Assembly: GCA_023264995.1 (NCBI GenBank)
Contig: JAHFUR010000032.1
Coordinates: 1 to 45,715 of the forward strand
DNA from: Acidimicrobiia bacterium
GTDB lineage: Bacteria; Actinomycetota; Acidimicrobiia; Acidimicrobiales; AC-14
Direction: 5' to 3'
Length of the DNA: 45,715 nucleotides
Shown: positions 39,175-45,715 of the stretch, piece after piece
Numbering within the stretch: the stretch's first letter is position 1
Layout: every line of letters begins with the position of its first letter
The notes under the pieces: model-generated
Databases searched by the model: none
Told to the model about the DNA's origin: nothing
The model's input: only the letters and a program-made list of their open reading frames with translations
Translations under genes and position numbers: made by a program

Positions 39175-40347
39175 CTACAGCTTCGTCAGCGCTTTTCTCA
39201 TGTTGCGCATGGCCTGGCCGATGCGCTGCTCGTTCTCGATCAGGGCGAAGCGCACGAACCCGTCGCCCGTCGGCCCGAACCCGACACCAGGCGAGGTGGC
39301 CACCTTGGCCTCCTGTACCAGCAGGGACGAGAAGGCCAGCGAGCCCATCTCCCGGTACGGCTCGGGGATGGGCGCCCAGGCGAACATGGTGGCCTTGGGC
39401 CGCTCGATCTCCCAGCCGATGCGGTTGAGGCCGTCGCAGAGGGCGTCGCGCCGGCCCCAGTAGATCTCGTTGACCTCCTTGGGGTAGTCGGAGGCCTCGT
39501 TCATGGCCACGATGGCCGCGATCTGCACGGGCTGGAAGGTGCCGTAGTCCAGGTAGGACTTGAGCTTGCCCAGGGCGGCAACGATCTCGGGGTTGCCGAC
39601 CATGAAGGCCACCCGCCAGCCGGCCATCGAGAACGACTTGGTGAGCGTGTAGAACTCGACGGCCACGTCCTTGGCCCCCGGTACCTGCATGATCGACGGC
39701 GGCTGGTAACCGTCGAAGGCCGTGTCGGAGTAGGCGAAGTCGTGCACGAGGATGACGTCGTGCTCCTTGGCGAAGGCCACGAGGCGCTCCAGCCAGGGCA
39801 GGTCGACACAGGTGGTCGTGGGGTTGTGCGGGAACGAGAGCACGATGACCCGGGGCCGGGGCCAGGCGTTCTCCCAGTCCTCCAGCAGGTTGGCGAAGAA
39901 GTCCTCATCGGGGCCGAGGGGGATGCGGCGGACGTCGGCGCCGGCGAACAGCGGCGCGTAGATGTGGATCGGGTACGACGGGGTGGGCACCATGGCCGTG
40001 TCGCCCGGGCCGAGGAGCACCCACATGAGGTGGGTCAGGCCCTCCTTGGCCCCGATGACGTTGATGACCTCCTTGTCCGGGTCGAGCTCCACCCCCCACT
40101 TGCGCAGGTACAACGCGGCGGCGGCGGCCCGCAGCTTGGGGATGCCCCGGCTGGCCGAGTAGCGGTGGTTGCGGGAGTTCCGGGCCGCCTCGGCCAGCTT
40201 CTCGACGGCGATGTCGGGCGAGGGGATGTCGGGGTTACCGAAGCCCAGGTCGATGACGTCGTCACCTGCCCGCCGGGCGGCCATCTTCAGGCTGTCGATG
40301 ATCGTGAAGACGTAAGGCGGCAGGGCATTGATCCGGCGGAACTCCAT
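39175..40347 (-). CDS. PLP-dependent aminotransferase, AlaC-like
   Basis: The 390-residue fold-type I aminotransferase opens with FRRINALPPYVFTIIDSLK, a signature close to AlaC/YfdZ alanine aminotransferases. It has FGNPDIPSP, SFPHNPTTT and the PLP-lysine region YTLTKSFSMAGWR. It probably interconverts alanine and pyruvate with glutamate; other substrates are possible. ATG 40347 is 7 bases after TAACCT (40360-40355), which overlaps the end of the upstream oxidoreductase gene, so it may have its own leaderless promoter. Confidence 0.85.
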   Translation of the reverse strand: MEFRRINALPPYVFTIIDSLKMAARRAGDDVIDLGFGNPDIPSPDIAVEKLAEAARNSRNHRYSASRGIPKLRAAAAALYLRKWGVELDPDKEVINVIGAKEGLTHLMWVLLGPGDTAMVPTPSYPIHIYAPLFAGADVRRIPLGPDEDFFANLLEDWENAWPRPRVIVLSFPHNPTTTCVDLPWLERLVAFAKEHDVILVHDFAYSDTAFDGYQPPSIMQVPGAKDVAVEFYTLTKSFSMAGWRVAFMVGNPEIVAALGKLKSYLDYGTFQPVQIAAIVAMNEASDYPKEVNEIYWGRRDALCDGLNRIGWEIERPKATMFAWAPIPEPYREMGSLAFSSLLVQEAKVATSPGVGFGPTGDGFVRFALIENEQRIGQAMRNMRKALTKL

Positions 40348-40354
40348 GGCCGGG

Positions 40355-40360
40355 AGGTTA
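40355..40360 (-). promoter_or_regulatory. Leaderless -10 of the aminotransferase
   Basis: TAACCT on the minus strand, 7 bases before ATG 40347, inside the last codons of the upstream gene. Confidence 0.45.
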
Positions 40361-41143
40361 CCGGCAGGTGACGGCCGCCTCGGTGAGCATTTCGACGGCC
40401 CGGGGGTCGGTGCCGATATCGAGGGGTGCGCAGATGGCCCACGCGGCGCCGGCGGCGGCCAGCGCCCGGAAATGGGCGGCCAGGTCGTCGACCGTGCCGG
40501 CCACCAGACCGGGCCGGGTGCCGTGGGCCCGCAGCTTGGCTTCGGCCTCGGCCCGCGTCCGCCCGATCAGGACCTGGCCGCCCCAGGTCAGGGCCCGACC
40601 GGGGGCCACGCCGGCCGCCTCGGCGCCGAAGGTCTCGGCGTCGGCGCCCCAGCAGTTCCAGCCGTCGGCCTCCCCGGCCGCGGCCCGTACGGCGGCCGAC
40701 CGGCCGCCCACCCACGTCGTCACGCCGGCGCCGCGCAAGGCCCGGCAGCAGGCGACCACCGACGCCAGGCGCGTGGGGAACGGGAGGAAGGGGACGCCGT
40801 AGGCCTCGTTCTCCTCCCGGTTCAGCCCGTCGCCTGTACCCAGCGCGGCGACGAACCGGTCGCCGGCCATCCGGCGCAGCGACACGAGCGTGTGGACCAG
40901 CACGGCGTCGGGCACCAACCCGACCCGCGCCACCAGCGGCCCGAGGGTGACCCGCTTGGTCTCGGCCACCAGCGCCCCGAGCAAGGTGAGGGAGTGCAGG
41001 GCGGGGCGCATGCGCTGGCCGAGGGGCCACAGGTGGTCGAAGACGAACACGCCGTCGATCCCGGCCGACTCGGCCCGGCGGGCCACCTCGACGGCGGCCT
41101 CCGCGTCGTGGCGGAACTGCGGCAGCGTGACCCCGATGCGCAT
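40358..41143 (-). CDS. LLM-class flavin-dependent oxidoreductase
   Basis: The 261-residue protein is a short luciferase-like (LLM) oxidoreductase: MRIGVTLPQF, ARRAESAGIDGVFVFDHLWP, VTLGPLVARVGLVPDAVLVHTLVSL and RFVAALGTGD in the first half. Members use F420 or FMN to oxidise or reduce varied substrates; the cofactor cannot be read reliably here. It is about 80 residues shorter than full-length LLM enzymes, mainly in the C-terminal part. ATG 41143 starts 4 bases after the DUF3105 lipoprotein stop, indicating one operon. Confidence 0.8.
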   Translation of the reverse strand: MRIGVTLPQFRHDAEAAVEVARRAESAGIDGVFVFDHLWPLGQRMRPALHSLTLLGALVAETKRVTLGPLVARVGLVPDAVLVHTLVSLRRMAGDRFVAALGTGDGLNREENEAYGVPFLPFPTRLASVVACCRALRGAGVTTWVGGRSAAVRAAAGEADGWNCWGADAETFGAEAAGVAPGRALTWGGQVLIGRTRAEAEAKLRAHGTRPGLVAGTVDDLAAHFRALAAAGAAWAICAPLDIGTDPRAVEMLTEAAVTCR

Positions 41144-41147
41144 CCGC

Positions 41148-41732
41148 TCAGCAGGGGGCGTTCAGCTCGGGGCCCTTGTTGGTGTACAGCAGGACGAACG
41201 CCATCAGCCGCGGGTCGCTGACCGACTGGAGGGCAAGCTGGCGGCCCCACGCGGTGACGACGACGGGCGCCGGCAGGCCGCTGTCCCAGCGGGAGGCCAC
41301 GATGTCCTTCCGGCTGCGGGCCAGGGCGGCCAGTGTGTCGACCTCTGCCGCCGGCAGGTCGGGCCGGTAGGTGACCCAGATGGCGCCGTGCTCGAGGGAG
41401 TGCACGGCCTTCTCGCTCTGGACGGGCGCGTCGTAGAACGTGCACGGTTGCCACGTGGGGTTGTGGGTGCCGCCGACCGGCGGCACGTTGGGGTAGTTCA
41501 CCGGCGCGTCGGAGTGGGCGGCGACGACGCTGAAGGTCTGCACGCCGTCGATCGGTGACTTCGTCGTGGTGGTGCTGGCCGGCACCGTGACCTCGGGCGC
41601 GGTGGTGGACGGGGATGTCGGCGATGATGCCGTCGACGTGCTCCCGCCGCCGCTGCACGCAACGGCCAGGAGCAACATGGCCAGGGCGGCGACCGCCATG
41701 TGGACGGGCCCGGGCAACCCTCGGCGAGACAC
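41148..41732 (-). CDS. DUF3105 lipoprotein
   Basis: The 194-residue lipoprotein has an N-terminal signal with lipobox LLAVAC, a Ser/Thr-rich linker and a DUF3105 domain (PPVGGTHNPTWQPCTFYDAP and VHSLEHGAIWVTYRP). The conserved His residues in these motifs are characteristic; function unknown. GTG 41732 is 7 bases after TACCAT (41745-41740), indicating a leaderless start despite the signal peptide. Confidence 0.85.
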   Translation of the reverse strand: MSRRGLPGPVHMAVAALAMLLLAVACSGGGSTSTASSPTSPSTTAPEVTVPASTTTTKSPIDGVQTFSVVAAHSDAPVNYPNVPPVGGTHNPTWQPCTFYDAPVQSEKAVHSLEHGAIWVTYRPDLPAAEVDTLAALARSRKDIVASRWDSGLPAPVVVTAWGRQLALQSVSDPRLMAFVLLYTNKGPELNAPC

Positions 41733-41739
41733 AGCCGTG

Positions 41740-41745
41740 ATGGTA
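41740..41745 (-). promoter_or_regulatory. Leaderless -10 of the DUF3105 gene
   Basis: TACCAT on the minus strand, 7 bases before GTG 41732. Confidence 0.45.
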
Positions 41746-41804
41746 GGCCGAAGCGCGGCCGCCCCTGGGGGCTGGGGAGCCCAGGCGCCGGCCGCAGTCG
41801 AAGC

Positions 41805-42761
41805 CTACGGTGCGCTGCCCACCCGGCCCGCCCCGCCGGCGTCGAAGAGGCATGCGGCCCCGATGGCGCCGGCGTGCTCCCCCAGGCTGGCGGGCACGAT
41901 GGCGATGGGCGGGCGGTGGGCCCCGCTGGCCAGCAGGGTGGCGAAGGCGGCCCGCACCGGCGCCAGCAGGAGGTCGCCGACCTCGACAAGCCCGCCGCCG
42001 AGCACGAAAGCCTGGGGGTCGAAGGCGTTGGCCAGGTTGACCAGGCCCAGCGCCACCCAGCGGCCCAGCTCGGCCAGCACCGCCTGGGCCTCGGCGTCGC
42101 CCTCGGCCGCCGCGGCGGTGATGTGCTCGCCCCGGACCGCTGCCGGGTCACCGCCGGCCAGGGCCAGCACACGCGCCGCCCGGCCCTCGGCTGCGGCCGC
42201 CTGCCCGAGACGGCCCAGCCCACCGCCGGAGGCGTAGCGCTCCCAGCACCCCCGCTGGCCGCACGGGCACGGCGGGCCGGCCGGGTCGAGGACCATGTGG
42301 CCGACCTCGCCGGCGAAGCCGTTGGCGCCCCGCAGCAGGTGGCCGCCGGCGACGATCCCGCCGCCGATCCCGGTGCCCAGGGCCACGAGGACCACGTCGT
42401 CGTAGCCCTGGGCCGCGCCGGCCTGGCGCTCGCCCCACGTGGCGCACGTGGCGTCGTTGTCGACCCGGACGGGCAGGCCGAGGCGGGCCTCGAGCTCGGC
42501 CTTGATCGGGAGGTCGACGACGCCGGGCAGGTTGGGAGCGAAGCGCAGGGCTCCGCCCCGGTCCACCAGCCCGGGCACACCGACCCCGACACCGGCGATC
42601 TCGGCCCCGCCGGCCACGTCGGACGCCACCGCGGCCAGGGCGTCGAGCACGGCCGTGCCCCCCGCTGGCGTGTGGACCCGCCGCTCACCGATCACCCGGC
42701 CGCCTTCGACCGCGACGGCCAGGCACTTGGTGCCACCCAGGTCGACCCCGACGGTACGCAC
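41805..42761 (-). CDS. ROK family sugar kinase, second copy
   Basis: The 318-residue ROK kinase has VGVDLGGTKCLAVA (4-17), VDNDATCATWGE, GTGIGGGI, the GFAGEVGHM region and the zinc cluster CPCGQRGCWE. It is clearly different from the ROK protein at 8880-9737. Glucokinase is likely. GTG 42761 begins 7 bases past the eRF1-like gene stop, so it is probably cotranscribed with it. Confidence 0.88.
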   Translation of the reverse strand: MRTVGVDLGGTKCLAVAVEGGRVIGERRVHTPAGGTAVLDALAAVASDVAGGAEIAGVGVGVPGLVDRGGALRFAPNLPGVVDLPIKAELEARLGLPVRVDNDATCATWGERQAGAAQGYDDVVLVALGTGIGGGIVAGGHLLRGANGFAGEVGHMVLDPAGPPCPCGQRGCWERYASGGGLGRLGQAAAAEGRAARVLALAGGDPAAVRGEHITAAAAEGDAEAQAVLAELGRWVALGLVNLANAFDPQAFVLGGGLVEVGDLLLAPVRAAFATLLASGAHRPPIAIVPASLGEHAGAIGAACLFDAGGAGRVGSAP

Positions 42762-42768
42762 GCCGGCG

Positions 42769-43887
42769 CTAGAAGCGCAGCAGGGCGCCGACGCGGCCCA
42801 GTACGTCGAGGTCGGCGTTGTCCCGGCACACCGCCACCCGGCACGCCTGGACCAGGGCCTCCTCGACCGCCTCCTCCACGACGTCGGCGACCTGCTCCAT
42901 GTCGGTCCCGCACAACGGGCAGCGCCGGCCCAGGGTGCCGACCCAGGCGCAGGCCCGGCACCGCCAGCCCGGGGCCTCGAAGCCCTCCGAGACCAGCAGC
43001 GTGTCCACCCGGTGGGCCACCAGGGCCTGCAGGACGGCGTCGAGCCCGCCCACGCCGCCGGCGCCGGCGCCCACGGCCTGGCGGAGACGGCCCACGGTGG
43101 CCGCCTCGAGGGCCCGCTGCACGCCGGCTTCGACGTCGTCGGCCACCTGGCGGATCTCGTCCTCGGTGGCGCCGGCGGCCAGGTGGGCCCGGCCGGCGAT
43201 GCGCTCACGCAGGTAGGCGTGCAGGTCGCGCTCGATCTCGGCGGTGACGTCCTCCGGCCCGCACAGGACCAGATGGTCGAAGCCCTGCTCCTGGAAGAGG
43301 GCGAAAGCGGCGGCCGCCGCCTGCTTCAGGTGACGGTGGGCGGCGGCGGCGGTGTGGCCGGCGACCTGGTCCTTGCCCATCTGGCCGCCGTCGTCGTCGT
43401 GGCGGGGCAGGAGGTCGAGGTGGTCGCCCTTGTCGGTCAGCTCGCCCTGGTGGAACAGGAAGAGCCGGGCCCGCTGGCGGTCGGCCAGGAGGAGGGCGTA
43501 GCGCTCGTGGCGGGCGACGACGGCCTCGAGCTCGCGGACGTAGGGCGTGTGGTTCACCACCAGCCGGTCGGCCACCGGCACGGCCAGCGTCTCGACCTCC
43601 CAGAAGTCGTGGGCCGAGCAGGCGAACACGGCCAGGCCGCGGGCGCGGGACCGGTCGATCCCGCCCCGGACGTAGGCCTCCATGCGGTCGAGGTCGGCGC
43701 ACACCGAGGCGTGGCCCTCAGGATGGTCACGCTCGCGGACGGGCCGGGCCATGCGCTCCAGGGCCACCTCGACATCGCGGGCGCGGATGCGGCGCCGGCC
43801 GTCGACATCGAGGTACAGCGAGGTCACAGGAGCGTCGAGGCCCTTGAAACCGGCCAGGTCACGGATCCTGCTCGCGTTGATCGGCAT
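42769..43887 (-). CDS. Bacterial eRF1-like protein (baeRF/Vms1-type) with GGQ and C-terminal zinc ribbon
   Basis: The 372-residue protein has an N-terminal beta domain (VTSLYLDVD), a middle RNase H-like domain in which DDDGGQMGKDQVAGH (164-178) carries the GGQ tripeptide (167-169) of class I release factors, a third domain with LVLCGPEDV and VDTLLVSEGFEAPGW, and a zinc ribbon (CRAC...CPLC, about 310-330). The layout matches bacterial archaeo-eukaryotic-type release factor families, proposed to act in ribosome rescue or peptidyl-tRNA hydrolysis. ATG 43887 is 6 bases after TACGAT (43899-43894), overlapping the upstream gene's end. Confidence 0.8.
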   Translation of the reverse strand: MPINASRIRDLAGFKGLDAPVTSLYLDVDGRRRIRARDVEVALERMARPVRERDHPEGHASVCADLDRMEAYVRGGIDRSRARGLAVFACSAHDFWEVETLAVPVADRLVVNHTPYVRELEAVVARHERYALLLADRQRARLFLFHQGELTDKGDHLDLLPRHDDDGGQMGKDQVAGHTAAAAHRHLKQAAAAAFALFQEQGFDHLVLCGPEDVTAEIERDLHAYLRERIAGRAHLAAGATEDEIRQVADDVEAGVQRALEAATVGRLRQAVGAGAGGVGGLDAVLQALVAHRVDTLLVSEGFEAPGWRCRACAWVGTLGRRCPLCGTDMEQVADVVEEAVEEALVQACRVAVCRDNADLDVLGRVGALLRF

Positions 43888-44356
43888 CCGGCGATCGTAG
43901 GCCGCGGTCCAGCCGCCTCGTTTCGGCGGGCCGCGGCGGGAACGCCGCGTGGCGCGCCGCCCACAGGCCGCAGAGGCCCAGGCCCCACATCGGCACGAGC
44001 ACGCCGGCGGCCAGGCTGGTGTACGGGCGGACGCCCGCCGTGGCCAGGCCCACGACGACCTGCACGGCCAGTGCGCCCAGCAGGCTCCGGCGGACGGGGC
44101 GGGGCGTGGACGGGCCGGCGAGGAACCAGATCTCGGCCAGCTCCATGCGGTCGGTGCGGCTGCGGCCGGCTACGAGGAAGAAGGCCCACAGGAAGATCCC
44201 GCACCCGCCGGCGAAGAGGGCGACGGCCACGTCGAGGGCCACCGGCTCGAAGGTCGACGGAGCGGCCGCGGCGGCGACGGCCGTGGCCACGAACACGCCG
44301 GTGCCCGCCCAGGCGACCTGGCGGATGCCGGCCCCGGCAGCGGGCACGCCGGTCAT
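43859..44356 (-). CDS. Four-helix membrane protein of unknown function
   Basis: The 165-residue protein has about four hydrophobic helices, the last ending near residue 140, and a basic C-terminal tail. No family is recognised with certainty. ATG 44356 overlaps the stop of the upstream glycosyltransferase gene as ATGA. Its own 3' end overlaps the eRF1-like start by 29 bases. Coupling to the glycosyltransferase suggests a cell-envelope role (inference). Confidence 0.75.
   Translation of the reverse strand: MTGVPAAGAGIRQVAWAGTGVFVATAVAAAAAPSTFEPVALDVAVALFAGGCGIFLWAFFLVAGRSRTDRMELAEIWFLAGPSTPRPVRRSLLGALAVQVVVGLATAGVRPYTSLAAGVLVPMWGLGLCGLWAARHAAFPPRPAETRRLDRGLRSPDADQREQDP
43894..43899 (-). promoter_or_regulatory. 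Leaderless -10 of the eRF1-like gene
   Basis: TACGAT on the minus strand, 6 bases before ATG 43887, inside the end of the upstream membrane-protein gene. Confidence 0.5.
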
Positions 44357-45474
44357 CGGAGGCCGGCCAGGTGCCCGGCCAGGTCGGCGGCCAGACGGTC
44401 GTAGGAGGAGAGCTGCTCGGCCCGGCGGCGGGCCGCCGCCCCCATGGCCGCGCACAGGCCGGGGTCGTCGAGCAGGCGGGCCAGCGCCCCGGCCACGGCC
44501 ACCGGGTCCTCGGGCCGGCCGACGACGAACCCGGTCTCGCCGTGGGCCACCGCCTCGTGGGAGCCGCCGCTGGCGCCGGCCACGCCGGCCACGCCGCACG
44601 CCGCCGCCTCGAGGAACACGATCCCGAAACCCTCCTGCTCGAGCCCACCCCAGCGGTTCCGGCACGGCATGGCGAACACGTCGGCGCACCCCAGCAGGGC
44701 GGGCATGGCTTCGTCAGGCACGAACCCGAGCAGCCGCACCGGCGCGCCAGTGGCCGCGACCAGGCGTTCCAGGCGGTCCCGGTCGCGGCCGGCGCCGGCG
44801 AGGACGACGGTCAGGCCGGGGCGGGTGGTCGCCAGGAGGGACGCGGCGGCGATCAGCACGTCGAAGCCCTTCCGGGGCACCAGGCGGCTCATACCCACCA
44901 CGAGCGGCCCGTCGACGGGCAGGCCGGCATCGGCCCGGGCCTGGCGGCGCTCCTCGGGCGACAAGGGCCGGAAGCGGCCGACGTCGACCCCCGGCGGCAC
45001 CACCTGCAAGGGAAGGCCGGGGCCGGCCAGCCGGGTGGCCTCGGCCGCCGGGTAGCCGCCGGCGGCCACCACCGACACGGCACCGCGCAGGACCCGCCGG
45101 AGGAGGGCGCGGGCACCAGGGACGCGTGCGGGAACGGTGACCTCGGCACCATGGAGGACCACGCCGTAGGGCAGGCCCAGCCCGGGGCCGAGCAGCCCGA
45201 CCGGGAGCGCCGGGTCCAGGAGCACGACCGCCGCCCCGGCGTCGGCTGCCACCCGGCGCACCTCGCGCGCCACCGACGGGATGGGCAGGAGCACCTCGTG
45301 GGCCGACCGGTGCACCCGGAAGTCCTGGGCCGCGTCGAACCCGGCTGCGCCGGGGTGGGCGGTGGTGAGCACCGTGACCCGGTCGGGCGGCAGCCGGCGC
45401 CACAGCTCCCACAGGTAGGACTGGATGCCGCCCACCTTGGGCGGGAAGTCGTTGGTGACCAGGAGATGGGCCAC
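44353..45474 (-). CDS. GT4 glycosyltransferase, PimB-like
   Basis: The 373-residue GT-B enzyme has the N-terminal TNDFPPKVGGIQSYL, LHGAEV, the acceptor/nucleotide-binding VPPGVDVGRF and SRLVPRKGFD, and the C-terminal EGFGIVFLEAAACG with the E-x7-E catalytic motif. This set is closest to PimB-type mannosyltransferases that extend phosphatidylinositol mannosides from GDP-mannose. GTG 45474 gives the normal start. It is coupled by ATGA to the membrane protein downstream. Confidence 0.85.
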   Translation of the reverse strand: MAHLLVTNDFPPKVGGIQSYLWELWRRLPPDRVTVLTTAHPGAAGFDAAQDFRVHRSAHEVLLPIPSVAREVRRVAADAGAAVVLLDPALPVGLLGPGLGLPYGVVLHGAEVTVPARVPGARALLRRVLRGAVSVVAAGGYPAAEATRLAGPGLPLQVVPPGVDVGRFRPLSPEERRQARADAGLPVDGPLVVGMSRLVPRKGFDVLIAAASLLATTRPGLTVVLAGAGRDRDRLERLVAATGAPVRLLGFVPDEAMPALLGCADVFAMPCRNRWGGLEQEGFGIVFLEAAACGVAGVAGASGGSHEAVAHGETGFVVGRPEDPVAVAGALARLLDDPGLCAAMGAAARRRAEQLSSYDRLAADLAGHLAGLR

Positions 45475-45488
45475 CGGGCCGGCGCCGG

Positions 45489-45715
45489 TCAGCGGGGCCG
45501 CAACCGCCGGCGCTTCGGCCGCTCGGCGGGCAGCGCCTCCTGGCGCGGCCCAGGCCGGCGGGGAGCGGGCAGGCTGACCGCAGCGGGGTTCTTGAGCGCG
45601 CTCGACGGCCGGGGCAGGGTGACCTTGCGGGCCCGGGGCGGCTCCGGCTCCTCCGTGCCCGGGGCCGGGAGCGGCCGCGGCTCGAACGCCCGGCCGGCCT
45701 GGGCGATATCCCCCC
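45489..45715 (-). CDS. C-terminus of a Pro/Arg-rich protein (partial)
   Basis: A stop-free minus-strand frame runs from the right edge to TGA at 45491-45489, 14 bases before the glycosyltransferase start. The 75 visible residues are rich in Pro, Arg, Ala and Glu and end in a basic KRRRLRPR tail, as in disordered C-termini of actinobacterial envelope proteins. No domain is visible, so the identity is unknown. The close spacing fits one operon with the glycosyltransferase. Confidence 0.45.
   Translation of the reverse strand, partial: GDIAQAGRAFEPRPLPAPGTEEPEPPRARKVTLPRPSSALKNPAAVSLPAPRRPGPRQEALPAERPKRRRLRPR

Noticed and set aside
37621-40371. 916-residue plus-strand open frame
   Set aside because: It runs antisense through the MFS and aminotransferase genes and contains only Gly/His/Asp-rich low-complexity sequence.

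Overview
The window is 45.7 kb of very GC-rich bacterial chromosome with third-position GC bias, so long antisense frames are common and most are not genes. The gene content fits Actinomycetota, most likely an Acidimicrobiia-type lineage (inference). It includes mraZ-rsmH-ftsL, MurT/GatD lipid II amidation, DUF3040, polyprenol-phosphate mannose synthase, a PimB-like glycosyltransferase, a likely pyrophosphate-type phosphofructokinase and an actinobacterial-style DinB. I see no rRNA, tRNA, CRISPR array, insertion sequence or integrase. Most of it reads as ordinary chromosome with several poorly characterised accessory operons.

Layout. 1-1932 (-): start of the division/cell-wall cluster, mraZ, rsmH, ftsL and the first codons of the next gene. 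2121-5245 (+): murT, gatD and a DUF3048 lipoprotein, divergent from mraZ across a MraZ-box-like operator. 5407-7155 (+): a secreted, charge-poor Gly/Ser/Thr/Ala repeat protein. 7350-9737 (-): LplA-like ligase, HNH endonuclease, a small conserved protein and a ROK kinase. 9789-14331 (+): MoxR, DUF58 and transglutaminase genes. 14336-16152 (-): DUF3040 protein and DNA polymerase IV. 16163-20071 (+): three coupled tiny genes and a large Asp-box propeller protein. 20090-25894: mannose-phosphate glycosyltransferase, MerR regulator with a divergent His-motif membrane protein, PIG-L deacetylase, inositol-phosphatase-like protein, PGPGW protein. 25891-29671: methyltransferase, RDD protein and PFK on the minus strand, glycerol kinase on the plus strand. 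29679-34453: ACT protein, then a coupled three-gene cassette (sigma-like protein, zinc anti-sigma-like protein, Rad50/SMC-like ATPase). 34521-36331: drug-type ABC transporter. 36706-45715 (-): small protein, MFS exporter with TetR regulator, AlaC-like aminotransferase, flavin oxidoreductase, DUF3105 lipoprotein, second ROK kinase, a bacterial eRF1-like protein with GGQ, membrane protein, glycosyltransferase and the tail of a proline-rich protein.

Three themes recur. Many operons use 4-base ATGA/GTGA stop-start overlaps. At least eleven genes have a TANNNT -10 hexamer 6-8 bases before the start codon, as expected for leaderless mRNAs, and some divergent pairs share or crowd one -10 region. Several intergenic gaps carry long, near-perfect palindromes, some of one recognisable family.

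The strongest candidate for an undescribed system is the 30481-34453 cassette. Next are the membrane protein at 22170-23945 with a duplicated His/Trp motif, and the inverted repeat predicted to bury the rsmH start.
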